From NCBI RefSeq assembly GCF_017352195.1, contig NZ_CP071445.1:2542001-2606000 (forward strand): DNA of 64,000 nt. The letters run 5' to 3'. The notes below the pieces were generated by a model. The model was not told the DNA's origin. It worked only from the letters and a program-made list of their open reading frames with translations, and searched no databases. The DNA is from Sedimentibacter sp. zth1. GTDB lineage: Bacteria > Bacillota > Clostridia > Tissierellales > Sedimentibacteraceae. The position numbers and the translations under genes are program-made. This document shows positions 17,355 to 26,624 of this stretch, piece after piece (the first letter of the stretch is position 1; every line of letters starts with the position of its first letter).

Positions 17355-19121
17355 GTGGCGTATAAATCATTAGAATTATTTGCAGGTGCAGGTGGACTAG
17401 CACTTGGACTTGAGCAGGCAGGATTTGAGCATATTGGATTAATTGAATTTGATAAATATGCTGCTGAAACATTAAGGTATAATAGACCTACATGGAATGT
17501 GTTATGTGAAGATGTTGAAGTTGTAGCTAATAGAGACTTAGAAAAAGAATTTGACGTTAAAAAAGGTGAGTTAGATTTATTATCAGGAGGAGCACCATGT
17601 CAGAGTTTTAGTTATGCTGGTAAAAGATTAGGTCTAGAAGATATTAGAGGTACTATGTTTTATCATTATGCGACATTTTTAATGAAACTTCAACCAAAGA
17701 TGTTTTTATTTGAAAATGTTAAAGGGCTATTAACTCATGATGGTGGAAAAACGTATGAAACAATCTTAAACATATTCGAAGACGAAGGGTATAAGACGGT
17801 ATATAAAGTTTTGAATGCTTGGGATTATGGAGTTGCACAAAAAAGAGAGCGATTGATAACAGTAGGTATAAGAAATGATTTATCTAATAAAATTAGTTAT
17901 TCTTTTCCTCAAAAACACAAATACAAACCTGTTTTAAGAGATGTTTTGCAAGATGTTCCAAATAGTGAGTGTGCAAAATATTCTAAGTCAAAAGAAGCAA
18001 TATTTGCTTTAGTACCACCAAGCGGATATTGGAAACATATAGATCCAGTTATTGCTAAAGAATATATGAAAAAATGTTGGGATATGGGTGGAGGTAGAAC
18101 TGGTATCCTCAGACGACTTAGTTATGATGAACCATCATTAACAGTCTTAACTACTCCTCAAATGAAACAGACTGAAAGATGTCATCCAGAAGAGAATAGA
18201 CCTTTTAGCATAAGAGAAAATGCTAGAATACAATCATTTCCGGATGAGTGGGAATTTAAAGGTAACATAAGTGCGAAATATAAGCAAATAGGTAATGCTG
18301 TACCATGCAATTTAGCAAAAGAAATAGGCATTTCGATAATAAGTAAGTTAAAAGAGGTTGAAGAAAATATGTATGATTTAGATTTTATTTCTCAAGAAAA
18401 TTTTGAAAAACATGTAGCAAATACAATTAAAGAATATAAGGATGTTCTTAAATCAATTGACATAACAAAGTTTAATAGAAATATAATTGACCCAATTAAA
18501 TTGTTATTTGATAAAAATGTTTTTAGGACAAGTTTCGAAGAAATTATTGATATAGAGCTCCATAGACAAAGAGATAAATCAAATAATAATTCTATAGGTT
18601 ATTTTCATCAAAATATTTTTAAATATATAAATAATTGTACAGTGCCCAAACAAGGCTGGGATGTAATAGTTAAAATTCCTAATGAACCTATAATTTATGT
18701 TGAGATGAAAAACAAACATAATACTATGAACTCATCTTCTGCTCAAAAAACATATTTGCAAATGCAAAATCAAATATTGCATAGTCCAAATGATATATGT
18801 TATTTAGTAGAAGTTATTTCAAAATGTTCTAGAAATATTTCATGGGGGTGTTCTGTAAATCATAACCACCTAGAAGATGAAAGAATAAGAAAAGTTTCTA
18901 TAGATAAATTTTATGAAATTGTTACTGGTGATAAAGATGCATTCTGTAAATTATGTATGCAATTACCTAAAACAATAGAAAAACTAATTAGCAATAGTAA
19001 TGATTTATCAGTTCAGCAAGATACTGTGGTTGATGGATTGAAAAATATAAATCCAGATATGTTAAAAGCACTTTATTTACTTGCATTTAATACTTATGAA
19101 GGATTTAATTCACTAGGATAA
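17355..19121 (+). CDS. Single-chain type II restriction-modification: C5 cytosine methylase fused to Eco47II-type endonuclease
   Basis: 588 residues, GTG start with GGAGGA upstream. Residues 1-335 are a C5-methyltransferase: FAGAGG (9-14), GGAPCQSFSYAG with catalytic Cys82, ENVKG (120-124), QKRER (162-166), and QIGNAVP (about 312). The rest (about 345-588) matches the Eco47II/Sau96I-type endonuclease family: NRNIIDPIKLLFD, IGYFHQNIFKYI, and a PD-(D/E)xK-like core GWDVIV ... YVEMKNK. Known relatives are usually two proteins recognising GGNCC. Here both activities are on one chain with no stop or frameshift between them. It likely protects the element or its host from other DNA. Confidence 0.85.
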   Translation: MAYKSLELFAGAGGLALGLEQAGFEHIGLIEFDKYAAETLRYNRPTWNVLCEDVEVVANRDLEKEFDVKKGELDLLSGGAPCQSFSYAGKRLGLEDIRGTMFYHYATFLMKLQPKMFLFENVKGLLTHDGGKTYETILNIFEDEGYKTVYKVLNAWDYGVAQKRERLITVGIRNDLSNKISYSFPQKHKYKPVLRDVLQDVPNSECAKYSKSKEAIFALVPPSGYWKHIDPVIAKEYMKKCWDMGGGRTGILRRLSYDEPSLTVLTTPQMKQTERCHPEENRPFSIRENARIQSFPDEWEFKGNISAKYKQIGNAVPCNLAKEIGISIISKLKEVEENMYDLDFISQENFEKHVANTIKEYKDVLKSIDITKFNRNIIDPIKLLFDKNVFRTSFEEIIDIELHRQRDKSNNNSIGYFHQNIFKYINNCTVPKQGWDVIVKIPNEPIIYVEMKNKHNTMNSSSAQKTYLQMQNQILHSPNDICYLVEVISKCSRNISWGCSVNHNHLEDERIRKVSIDKFYEIVTGDKDAFCKLCMQLPKTIEKLISNSNDLSVQQDTVVDGLKNINPDMLKALYLLAFNTYEGFNSLG

Positions 19122-19185
19122 TTAAAAATATACGGTTTGAAAAATTAAAAGAACTATGTTAATATAAATAGCTCTTTATTATGGT

Positions 19186-19245
19186 TCTATAATAAATGCT
19201 GAGATGATGAAATTATTTTTCATGCACCCCAACATTTATTATAGA
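19186..19245. repeat. 60-bp compound hairpin between two convergent genes
   Basis: Outer arms TCTATAATAAATG (19186-19198) and CATTTATTATAGA (19233-19245) are perfect 13-bp inverted repeats. The loop holds a second stem (ATGAAA / TTTCAT). Read outward on each strand both ends look like GG(G/T)TCTATAATAAATG(T/C)TG, similar to a pair of transposon termini abutted together. It may be a MITE-like relic or a structured RNA. Confidence 0.7.
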
Positions 19246-19324
19246 CCCTTATATTTGTATAGTTGTCTTTTGTTTGACACTTACTATTAAATAGCAATGC
19301 TATTGGGCTTGGCTTGATGTTTAC

Positions 19325-19375
19325 ATATATAAAATAAACATTATGCTAAATTGGTGATTTGTTTATTTTATATAT
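19325..19375 (-). terminator. 16-bp perfect hairpin overlapping the reverse-transcriptase stop
   Basis: ATATATAAAATAAACA (19325-19340) and TGTTTATTTTATATAT (19360-19375) pair perfectly with a 19-nt loop. The structure includes the stop codon of the reverse transcriptase gene. It may end or stabilise that transcript; the stem is AT-rich and lacks a classic T-run. Confidence 0.5.
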
Positions 19376-22300
19376 TCAAAAACAGTATCAAGATATTTTT
19401 GTGATATAGCGCCTGTATTTTGCATATGAATTTTCAAATATATATCAGTATCAAAATTGTTATCTTGATTTCGTGATAAATATTTGCTTATTGCTTGAAG
19501 TTCGTTAATCAACCATTCATTTTTGTTACACATCCATTTACACATAAAATTACATTGCCCTTTGCATTCTGATACTGCATTTTCCATTTTGCTAAGCATT
19601 TTCAAGCTTATTTCGTCTTTGCCACTGCTTAATTCATACTCTATATTCTTGCATTTTTTTGCATTTTCAATGGACATTAAATTCTGTGAATTCAGATACA
19701 AATGTACTTCTATTTTTTCATTAAAAAAAGATTTATTTAAATAAGTTACAATTTCATCATTCTTTTCTGGATTATAATAATATTTGCTTCTTATATTACA
19801 AGTATCAATTGCTGCATGAGAAATCCAATGAAATTGTGAAGTTTCATTCATTTGCTCTATATTAAGTTTCATAATATTTAAACTTACCCTATCCTTTGAC
19901 ATATCCATAAGATCTGCAAGTCTCAATAAAATCATTAAGAACTTAATATTAATAGCTTCACTTTGTCCTTTTGATTTTAGTCCATAAACATCATTTTCAT
20001 CAAATCCATGTGCTGCTGATACGTTAGCAACAATATTTTTGATTGCACAGTCAATGTAATCCAAATCGCAAGTTTTTTTTATGAAATAAGCACTATTATT
20101 AGCATGCTTCGAGCGTATATCATTTTCAAAAAATGAATCTACTTTTTTATAGCAATCTAATATAAATTTCTTAACTAATAAATTTTCCGGAATATTCTTT
20201 TTTTCTTCTTGGATATTTTTGTATCTTTCTTTCCATTCTGTAAACAATACCTCTGCATCATATTCATTTATAATAAATGAATTAAAGTTAGGTTGCAATA
20301 TCATTGATATGTCATGTAGATAGCAAGCCAAAAATAAAACATAATAGTCTATTGATTTAATTTTTAAAAAATCTATTGATTTACATATTGATACAGTGAA
20401 ACGTATCAGTTCAACTGAATGTTCTTGATTATGCAAAGTATAAAAATATAAATGTTTTGAACCATTTTTCCAAACACTCATTATATATTTATGTGTAATG
20501 ATTAATTGATCAATATAGTCAGGGTCTTTTACATAAGTTCTAAATATTGTTAGTACTTCCATTATTGAATAATCAATTTTATCGTAAGTATGATACTTTT
20601 TTGTGTCAATCATAATTGTTTCTATAAAAGATATTATTTTATTGAAATTCGAATATTTATTGCGCACATACATTAAAATTCTTAATTCATAATACTCCAA
20701 AGTTCTATTATCTAATTTGAGCATAATAGGTTTATTGGAAATACCAACAGAAAATATCTTCGAGAACAAACAATTCAAAGCTATTCTTTTAAATTCATTA
20801 GAATTATTTATGATAAATTTGGTATATTTATTAAAAGAATATCCAAAAAACATAATTGTATTATTCTTATCGGTAGTATAAATATCTTTTTTATCTTGTC
20901 TATCTTTTTTATCTTGTCTAATCATTTCTAAGACATCATCTAAAATACGTTCTCTAGAATATTTTCTATATTTTTTTATATATTTACAATCCATATATTG
21001 TAAAGAAGTATACTCATTATAAATTTCTGTAAGCTCAATATTAAATTTTAAAGTGTTAGAATAATATAAATTTTCTTCTGGTATTGTTTTTGACAGTTTA
21101 TTTTCAAAATCAGATATAGATTTATATATTTCTTGCTTGTCAGAATTTGTGTTGGCGAATTTTAAAAACAAACTAGCTTCTGCAGCAAATATATCTTCAT
21201 CAAATTTATTAAAAATATTTTTAACTTCTTCATCCGTAAAATCACTTTGTTTGTTAATATTATATTTTTTATAGTAATCATCCAAATCTGTATTTTCAAA
21301 ATCATCGTGACTAAATTTTATTATTTTTAAGCGATACAAAAAAAATTTTTTATATCTTTTTAGCAATTTCAAATATGAAGTTAATGACTCAATTTCATTG
21401 GTAACTAAGGTAGTCGACTTAATATTATTAATTTTCTCATTTATAAATTCTATTTCTTTTTCAATTGCTTGCGAAAATAAATGCGTTTTTTCACGAATAG
21501 TCTCATCTTGCAATTCGTCTATTGCAGTTGCAATATCAAAAGAAACTGTAGATGTACCTAAATTTATTTGTTTCAAAAATCTTCTTCCATATTTTTTATC
21601 ATGTTGCATGTCTGATGATATACTTTTACCGTTTTCATGTATTTTAATTTTATAATGATTGAAAGTATTTTCTTCACAATGTTCTTTAATAGTTTTTGTA
21701 AATATCTCATTAATTTTAGTATTAAGTGTAATAATAACACTTTCAAAATTTTTGCTTTTTGCATTTTCGTTGTTTGTATATATTACAGAGTCATCAACAT
21801 AATAGAAAGCTTTGCCATCAAATTTTTTGCTAATTTCTTTTGCAATTTCAGCCATGCAAATATTTCCAAAATAATATGCTTGAGGTAGTCCTTGCGGTAT
21901 ACCTAATGAGGGATAAACCTTTTTTTTGATCAAGATATTCAGATTCGCAAGTTCATCTTCAAAATATGTTTCTCCTAGCGGGTAATAAGATTTGTAGCTT
22001 CTCTTAATATTTTTGATATTAAAAAATAGCAATTTTTTCAATATGGTTTTGAGGTCTTCAGCATCATCTTGAAACACTACTGATAGCTTATTAAAAAGAA
22101 TATTATATATAATTTCTGGATTTATTGAAGGAAAAAAGTTTTCTAAATCTAAACAAACTTCATACTTATATTCACCTGTTTTTTCATAAGTGTTATAAGC
22201 ATCAATAACATCTTGACTATATTCTTTATATTTAGCATGCCAATCATAGAATATATTTTTTACGTCAGTTGACGGTATATTACCATAAAAGTTTGATGGT

Positions 22301-22692
22301 AATAACTCGCTAATATCAGATAATTTTCTTTGACCTTTGGAATCATCAAATGCTATTATATTAAGCAAAGATACAATGCAGATTTGTGTTGTCAAATCTG
22401 CAGTATGAATTGGTCTATATTCGATTTTTTTGTCTTTATATTTTTTCATTTTAAAATATATTTGTATATCAAAAAGTTTGCCCGTATTTAATATCTCTTT
22501 TAGTTGATTTTTACAATTATTTATAACTGTGTCAATAAGATCAAAATTATATTTATCCTGTAATTGTTCAAATAGCTTTCTATCTGTTTTAGACATCAAT
22601 CCCTTTTCAAAAACATATGAATTAAGTGAATAGATTGCATTATAGATATTTTGAGAAGATGTTACACTTTTAAAAAGTTTATTCTCTTTCAT
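19363..22692 (-). CDS. Reverse transcriptase fused to HD-domain hydrolase, candidate defence protein
   Basis: 1109 residues, AAAGGATG before the ATG. The N-terminal third is a reverse transcriptase: CLDLENFFPSI (about 180-190), SLGIPQGLPQAYYFGN (262-277), and the catalytic FYYVDDSV (YVDD at 298-301). No maturase, HNH or group II intron parts are seen. The C-terminal third is an HD phosphohydrolase: HNQEH (about 751), YLHDIS (about 789) and LRLADLMD (about 925). The middle (about 350-740) is helical and unassigned. It is translated with the upstream 196-residue protein (14-bp overlap). RTs of this kind often belong to the UG/Abi defence groups. A role in phage exclusion is inferred; the HD fusion is one I do not recognise as a named class. 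Confidence 0.85.
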   Translation of the reverse strand: MKENKLFKSVTSSQNIYNAIYSLNSYVFEKGLMSKTDRKLFEQLQDKYNFDLIDTVINNCKNQLKEILNTGKLFDIQIYFKMKKYKDKKIEYRPIHTADLTTQICIVSLLNIIAFDDSKGQRKLSDISELLPSNFYGNIPSTDVKNIFYDWHAKYKEYSQDVIDAYNTYEKTGEYKYEVCLDLENFFPSINPEIIYNILFNKLSVVFQDDAEDLKTILKKLLFFNIKNIKRSYKSYYPLGETYFEDELANLNILIKKKVYPSLGIPQGLPQAYYFGNICMAEIAKEISKKFDGKAFYYVDDSVIYTNNENAKSKNFESVIITLNTKINEIFTKTIKEHCEENTFNHYKIKIHENGKSISSDMQHDKKYGRRFLKQINLGTSTVSFDIATAIDELQDETIREKTHLFSQAIEKEIEFINEKINNIKSTTLVTNEIESLTSYLKLLKRYKKFFLYRLKIIKFSHDDFENTDLDDYYKKYNINKQSDFTDEEVKNIFNKFDEDIFAAEASLFLKFANTNSDKQEIYKSISDFENKLSKTIPEENLYYSNTLKFNIELTEIYNEYTSLQYMDCKYIKKYRKYSRERILDDVLEMIRQDKKDRQDKKDIYTTDKNNTIMFFGYSFNKYTKFIINNSNEFKRIALNCLFSKIFSVGISNKPIMLKLDNRTLEYYELRILMYVRNKYSNFNKIISFIETIMIDTKKYHTYDKIDYSIMEVLTIFRTYVKDPDYIDQLIITHKYIMSVWKNGSKHLYFYTLHNQEHSVELIRFTVSICKSIDFLKIKSIDYYVLFLACYLHDISMILQPNFNSFIINEYDAEVLFTEWKERYKNIQEEKKNIPENLLVKKFILDCYKKVDSFFENDIRSKHANNSAYFIKKTCDLDYIDCAIKNIVANVSAAHGFDENDVYGLKSKGQSEAINIKFLMILLRLADLMDMSKDRVSLNIMKLNIEQMNETSQFHWISHAAIDTCNIRSKYYYNPEKNDEIVTYLNKSFFNEKIEVHLYLNSQNLMSIENAKKCKNIEYELSSGKDEISLKMLSKMENAVSECKGQCNFMCKWMCNKNEWLINELQAISKYLSRNQDNNFDTDIYLKIHMQNTGAISQKYLDTVFEYIK

Positions 22693-23269
22693 TATTTTTC
22701 ATCCTTTCTATAATTTCATCACAATCATCTATAAAAAGTTGTATCTTTTTCCTCATTTGATTTTGTTCATCAGTATTGTAGAACAACATGTGAAAATTAT
22801 TATAAAATAACCTTATAGTACTTGCTTTTTTAATACTATATAAATCATTGCAAATAATATATTTACTTGTTTTATTTTTTATTTCATTTAGCTCTGATTG
22901 TATTATTTTAGTTGATTGCAATAAACTACACAATTCAGCATAGCTAAATCCTTTGTTTTTAAACAATGATGTAGTGATGATATAGTCATCAATGACAGCA
23001 AACCAATACCCATTTTTATATTTTAGAGTTTTAAAACCATTGATCAAGCTATTACATACATCAAATTTATTTTTCAACACATCGATATTATTTTTGAACT
23101 TGTCTAACAAATCCAAAATATATGTTTTATTATAAAAATAATTAGGGTTTGATGTAAGAAATAAGTTAAACAATTTAATTATGGTATCATCAGATAAGTC
23201 TAATTTCATTCCATTATCAATTATTTTACAATCAATTGCTTTTGCATCAATACCATTTGTTTTATCCAT
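22679..23269 (-). CDS. Small partner protein of the reverse transcriptase
   Basis: 196 residues from ATG 23269, chosen because AGGAGG lies 8 bp upstream; an earlier in-frame start (23308) is less likely. Its stop region overlaps the reverse-transcriptase start by 14 bp, which implies coupled translation and joint function. It is mostly helical, with a segment YWFAVIDDYIITTSLFKNKG. No family recognised. It could be a regulator, toxin or structural subunit of the RT system. Confidence 0.75.
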   Translation of the reverse strand: MDKTNGIDAKAIDCKIIDNGMKLDLSDDTIIKLFNLFLTSNPNYFYNKTYILDLLDKFKNNIDVLKNKFDVCNSLINGFKTLKYKNGYWFAVIDDYIITTSLFKNKGFSYAELCSLLQSTKIIQSELNEIKNKTSKYIICNDLYSIKKASTIRLFYNNFHMLFYNTDEQNQMRKKIQLFIDDCDEIIERMKNNERE

Positions 23270-23507
23270 TTTTATTTCCTCCTGATAACAATGATGTAAA
23301 CAACACAATTACCTTTATGTTACTACTATATACATTTTTTAACAATAAATTATTTGTTAGAAATATGATTGTACATTCTAAAACAAGTAAAGAATTTAAA
23401 GTTGTCAAGTGCCACTGGGGATGCATACCTTTAGTTGTGTGAATAATTTTGTAAAACTTTAAGCTATTGAATATGTAATTTAATATTTATTTTGCTTTTT
23501 CAATTGC
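23270..23507. other. Noncoding gap upstream of the RT operon
   Basis: AT-rich, no supportable gene. It must hold the leftward promoter of the RT operon. The stretch GCCACTGGGGA near 23411 looks like half of the GTCCCC palindrome and is probably degenerate. Confidence 0.4.
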
Positions 23508-23669
23508 TTACAATGAATTAATATCATTTATGTCTAAATCAATTTTATTACCACCTATATGTCTCATGTAATATTTTTTCATATTTTCACTCATTAAATC
23601 ATAAAGTATTTCATCTGGATCATCTACAACATAATTTCTACTTTGTATAGGATGATTTACTATATCTTA
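23508..23669 (-). pseudogene. C-terminal fragment of an unidentified gene
   Basis: A minus-strand frame of 53 codons reads DIVNHPIQSRNYVVDDPDEI then ILYDLMSENMKKYYMRHIGG and ends in a stop. An upstream in-frame stop and lack of a start show that the 5' part is gone. Not recognised. Confidence 0.4.
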
Positions 23670-23737
23670 ATTATATATTTTTATAGTTTTTTGCGTGCAA
23701 ATAGTGTTTTCTATTTTCTATTTTCTTTTTTGTTTCT

Positions 23738-23899
23738 TTAATTTTTTCTCCATCCTATATTTATCCAACAGCACAATGTTTTCACATTTTGAAAATTTTC
23801 TTCAGTTTTTAGTATTTCTAGATATTCTAATAATTTTTTTTTATTTTCTTCAGTTAAATTATCAATATCATTAAGTAGTAAGTGGTCATTTTTCTTCAT
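23738..23899 (-). CDS. Small acidic protein, copy A
   Basis: 53 residues starting MKKNDHLLLNDIDNLTEENK. It is the duplicate of the 47-residue protein at 28233-28376; the N-terminal 37 residues are nearly the same and the C-terminal ends differ, so this copy may be altered at its 3' end. Helical and lysine/glutamate-rich. It follows a repressor gene in both copies. Function unknown. Confidence 0.45.
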   Translation of the reverse strand: MKKNDHLLLNDIDNLTEENKKKLLEYLEILKTEENFQNVKTLCCWINIGWRKN

Positions 23900-23935
23900 A
23901 TATGCCCCTGATTTTGCAAAATGTGACATTGATAA

Positions 23936-23972
23936 GCGAAAAATAAACCTACAGCTTCTATTAGATGTAGGT
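23936..23972 (-). terminator. Terminator after XRE repressor, copy A
   Basis: ACCTACA (23947-23953) pairs with TGTAGGT (23966-23972); on the minus strand a T-rich tail follows. The same hairpin occurs at 28424-28449. Confidence 0.65.
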
Positions 23973-24038
23973 AAAAATACGTTATGTTAAAGTATAAGCT
24001 ATCAAATATATGTTTAAAACTTTATTTTGCTTCTTTAT

Positions 24039-24341
24039 CTAAGTTTTTGTTATTTTCTTCTTTGGTTGAATTAATAATAAATTTATGTATTTAATAAATC
24101 TATCCTGACTCTTATCTGAAAAGTTTTCAAATTCTGATACTATTTTATCAGTATCGTATTCAACTGGTTGTTTATTTACTTCAGGATTATCTGTTCTGCC
24201 AAGCAAATAATCAACAGAACACTCAAGATAGTTGGCGATTTTAGCAAGATTTTCAGATTTAGGAGTTGAACCTCCAGATTGTATAGAAGATAATGTATTT
24301 TTGCTTAAATTACATCTATCTAAAAGTAATTTAATTTGCAT
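24039..24341 (-). pseudogene. XRE-family repressor, copy A, start codon lost
   Basis: The first in-frame ATG gives 100 residues (MQIKLLLDRCNLSKNTLSSI). In copy B (28499-28876) the same gene starts 19 codons earlier with ATG TAT; here those bases are ATA CAT (24398), so the proper start has been lost. The remaining protein lacks the first HTH helix but keeps SGGSTPKSENLAKIA and VDYLLGRTDNP. It may be inactive or start at ATA weakly. Confidence 0.65.
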
Positions 24342-24444
24342 ATTCTTTTGTTTAGCAATAGCTTTAATTCTATTAGCAATAAAATTTGATTCATGTATAA
24401 TAAACTCCTGTTCAAAATCCCAAAAAATTTGGATAAAATATAAT

Positions 24445-24543
24445 TGTAATCAAACTAAACAATCATGTGATGCTATTATAAAACCACAAAAAATTTTCTA
24501 TAAATCTATTGACTGTCTGCTGGAACAGATAGTTGATAGATAA
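24445..24543 (+). pseudogene. 3' remnant of a Cro-like HTH gene, copy A
   Basis: The frame NQTKQSCDAIIKPQKIFYKS then IDCLLEQIVDR matches the proper C terminus of a Cro/C1-type HTH protein. The N-terminal half present in copy B (29016) is deleted. Thus copy A keeps the correct 3' frame and copy B the correct 5' frame. Confidence 0.6.
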
Positions 24544-24626
24544 AAATACAATCATTACCAAAAGTATAACAGAAAAATACTCAAAAGTGAATTATTTTTA
24601 TTGACAAGTAATAATAAAAACTAACA

Positions 24627-24645
24627 CTGTCCCCAGTGGGGACAG
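24627..24645. repeat. GTCCCC palindrome, copy 3
   Basis: CTGTCCCCAGTGGGGACAG at the end of duplication copy A. Confidence 0.9.
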
Positions 24646-24801
24646 ATAAAAAATTTATTTTTTTGCTTCTATGTTGTTTGCTTTTTCAAAGTTGATAGTT
24701 CTGTAATTGGGTAAAATTTTAAAGTTTTCTTTTTTATAGTTTCTTTTAAACTAGTTGAAAAATCAGTATCTTCTATTGTGCTGTGATTGAATTTTATAAA
24801 C

Positions 24802-25329
24802 CTAAAAACTAAAAAAATCGACAAACGCTTCATTTTCTTTCTCACTCTCTTTCCTTCTAATTTCAATTGAAGAAAATACATTCTGTGTTTGTTGCGATGT
24901 TAATAATTCCTCAGGAGAATAAGATGTAATATCACCTTCATCATCTCTACAATATATATACTTATCATCAATATTAAATACTGATAGTTTAGGAGGAGAT
25001 GGCAACTTCTCTTTAGATTTTAAAATCACTATGTCACCTTTATTAAATTTATTAATATTTTCATTTGGTGGGTTTTTATATGTATCAAATTCCTTTTTTA
25101 GTTTACTATGTTTTTTAATTAGTATAATTAAATTCCATAAAACAACTATACTTATTATTAAAAAGAAAATTATTATTGGTAAACTTATTGTGATACTTAT
25201 AGTAGATATACTTTTAAATAAACTAAGTATTCTTGTTATAATAAAACCTACTATAATTAAAATTATATTTTTAAAATTATCTTTCACTAAATCTCTGACA
25301 CTTTCACCTAGCAATTTTTTAATCTTCAC
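24802..25329 (-). CDS. Two-TM membrane protein, possibly frameshifted at its 3' end
   Basis: 175 residues, GTG start after AAGGAGG. Two membrane helices (about 18-38 and 45-72) precede a charged soluble part with FNKGDIVILKSKEKL and DDKYIYCRDDEGDITSYSPEELL, a pattern like small beta-barrel DUF2158/YodC proteins. The frame that opens at 24881 continues with coding-like sequence (RFIKFNHSTIEDTDFSTSLK) to 24669, so the original gene may have been about 45 residues longer. It may be the first cassette gene before attC-like site 1. Function unknown. Confidence 0.55.
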   Translation of the reverse strand: MKIKKLLGESVRDLVKDNFKNIILIIVGFIITRILSLFKSISTISITISLPIIIFFLIISIVVLWNLIILIKKHSKLKKEFDTYKNPPNENINKFNKGDIVILKSKEKLPSPPKLSVFNIDDKYIYCRDDEGDITSYSPEELLTSQQTQNVFSSIEIRRKESEKENEAFVDFFSF

Positions 25330-25440
25330 ATTTTACCTCCTTCACTACACTTAATGTTTAGTTCATATATGAATTGATATGAAATATTAATAATTAGTTT
25401 TAAAATTAAAGTATATTACCACTAAATAGTGCTCAATTTC

Positions 25441-25610
25441 ACCTAACGGTCTGGTGTTCACGACGTTTCCCAACGTTACAGGTAGTTCTCAAACCTTAGA
25501 TAACTCTTATCTTAGGTTTGAGACTGCCGACTCGGTTAGCTGGGGAATGTGGTGCTGACTTACCTTATCAACGTTCTTCTCGGCACCCTTGCGTGAACAT
25601 ATTGTTAGAT
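25441..25610 (+). repeat. attC-like recombination site 1
   Basis: Begins with ACCTAAC (RYYYAAC, R'' box) at 25441-25447 and ends with GTTAGAT (GTTRRRY, R' box) at 25604-25610. Inner arms GTGTTCACG and CGTGAACAT form L boxes. The body folds back on itself (CAAACCTTAGATA / TATCTTAGGTTTG). About 170 bp. Two further sites share most of the sequence. This matches the architecture of integron attC sites. Confidence 0.72.
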
Positions 25611-25696
25611 GTTGGACTAATGTAAACTTCTTGACTCTCTATCATTTTTTATTTAATAGATTAACTTCATATTATGCTCATATATCGTATCAATAA

Positions 25697-26221
25697 TTAA
25701 AACTCCTTCTTATAAATCAACATTCCATTTCCATAGGGATCATCCTCAGCTCCAAATTCTTTATCCACGAATTTGTATCCGTTTTTTTCTAAAACTCTAA
25801 CAGAAGACTTATTACCATTCATTACACGACCATATAAAACATTTATTCTAAATGTCTCAATTATATATTCTGTCATTGCTTTTAAAACTTCTGTGGCATA
25901 GCCTTTCCCACTATACTTTTTACAAATTGTATAGCCGATCTCAACCTCTTCATTATTTCCTTCAACTTCGTTTACACCTGTATCTCCTACCAAGTCTCCT
26001 GTTTCTTTTAACTCAACAGCTAATACATATGGCAAATGCTTATTATTCACACAATTTATATAAAAATCAATAGCATCTTTCGCCTCAATAATATCCGCAT
26101 AGCTTTCGTTTGGGATCCATTTCTTTACTTCATCTTCCATATGATTTTTATATAAAGATTGTGCATCCTCTATTTTGAATTTCCTAATTTTCAAATGCTC
26201 TGTTTCAAATATATAATCCAT
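25697..26221 (-). CDS. GNAT acetyltransferase (RimJ/RimL type), cassette gene
   Basis: 174 residues, AGGAGAAG before the ATG. Starts MDYIFETEHLKIRKFKIEDA; the acetyl-CoA loop is IGYTICKKYSGKGYATEVL, followed by NGNKSSVRVLEKNGYKF. These are typical of RimJ/RimL-like N-acetyltransferases acting on protein N-termini, amino sugars or antibiotics. The gene lies alone between attC-like sites 1 and 2, in reverse orientation relative to them. Substrate cannot be inferred. Confidence 0.88.
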   Translation of the reverse strand: MDYIFETEHLKIRKFKIEDAQSLYKNHMEDEVKKWIPNESYADIIEAKDAIDFYINCVNNKHLPYVLAVELKETGDLVGDTGVNEVEGNNEEVEIGYTICKKYSGKGYATEVLKAMTEYIIETFRINVLYGRVMNGNKSSVRVLEKNGYKFVDKEFGAEDDPYGNGMLIYKKEF

Positions 26222-26351
26222 CTTTCTTCTCCTTAAAACTCTATTCTTATTATTTATAAATAATCTTTGCTAACTTAATAGCTATTTTAAATACTATAAA
26301 CTATATTTAATTTATCCCTAAAAATACACTCTGAAATTACATTAGTCTTTC

Positions 26352-26553
26352 GTCTAACGGTCTGTGTTCACGACGTTTCCCAGCGTTACAGGTGTTCTGC
26401 GACCCTAGATAACTCCTATCTTGGGTTGCAGGGCACCGACTCGGTTAGCTGGGGAATGTGGTGCTGACTTTCCCCTAGCTGGCTTGTCTACTTTGACTTT
26501 CTCTACCAGGTGACGCTCCCTCTGGCACCCGTAGCTGTAACATGTTGTTAGGT
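26352..26553 (+). repeat. attC-like recombination site 2
   Basis: R'' box GTCTAAC (26352-26358), R' box GTTAGGT (26547-26553), 202 bp. Contains the hairpin TGCGACCCTAGATA / TATCTTGGGTTGCA and the blocks CGTTTCCCAGC and GCTGGGGAATG shared with sites 1 and 3. Confidence 0.72.
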
Positions 26554-26624
26554 GTTGAAATAGTATAAGCTACCTGACTATCATCCAATCAAAAAGTATT
26601 ATCTTTTAACTTTTTATTTTTTAA

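Larger units (their letters stand above)
23790..24665. repeat. Segmental duplication, copy A
   Basis: This stretch is a diverged copy of 28270-29338. Both hold, in order, a small acidic ORF, a hairpin, an XRE repressor on the minus strand, a divergent Cro-like HTH gene and a GTCCCC palindrome. The spacer between the repressor and Cro-like gene is shorter here by about 150 bp. Confidence 0.85.

Noticed and set aside
19363-22692. Group II intron or retron
   Set aside because: No maturase or HNH domain and no domain V-like or msr/msd-like sequence next to the RT; the C-terminal HD domain does not fit either.
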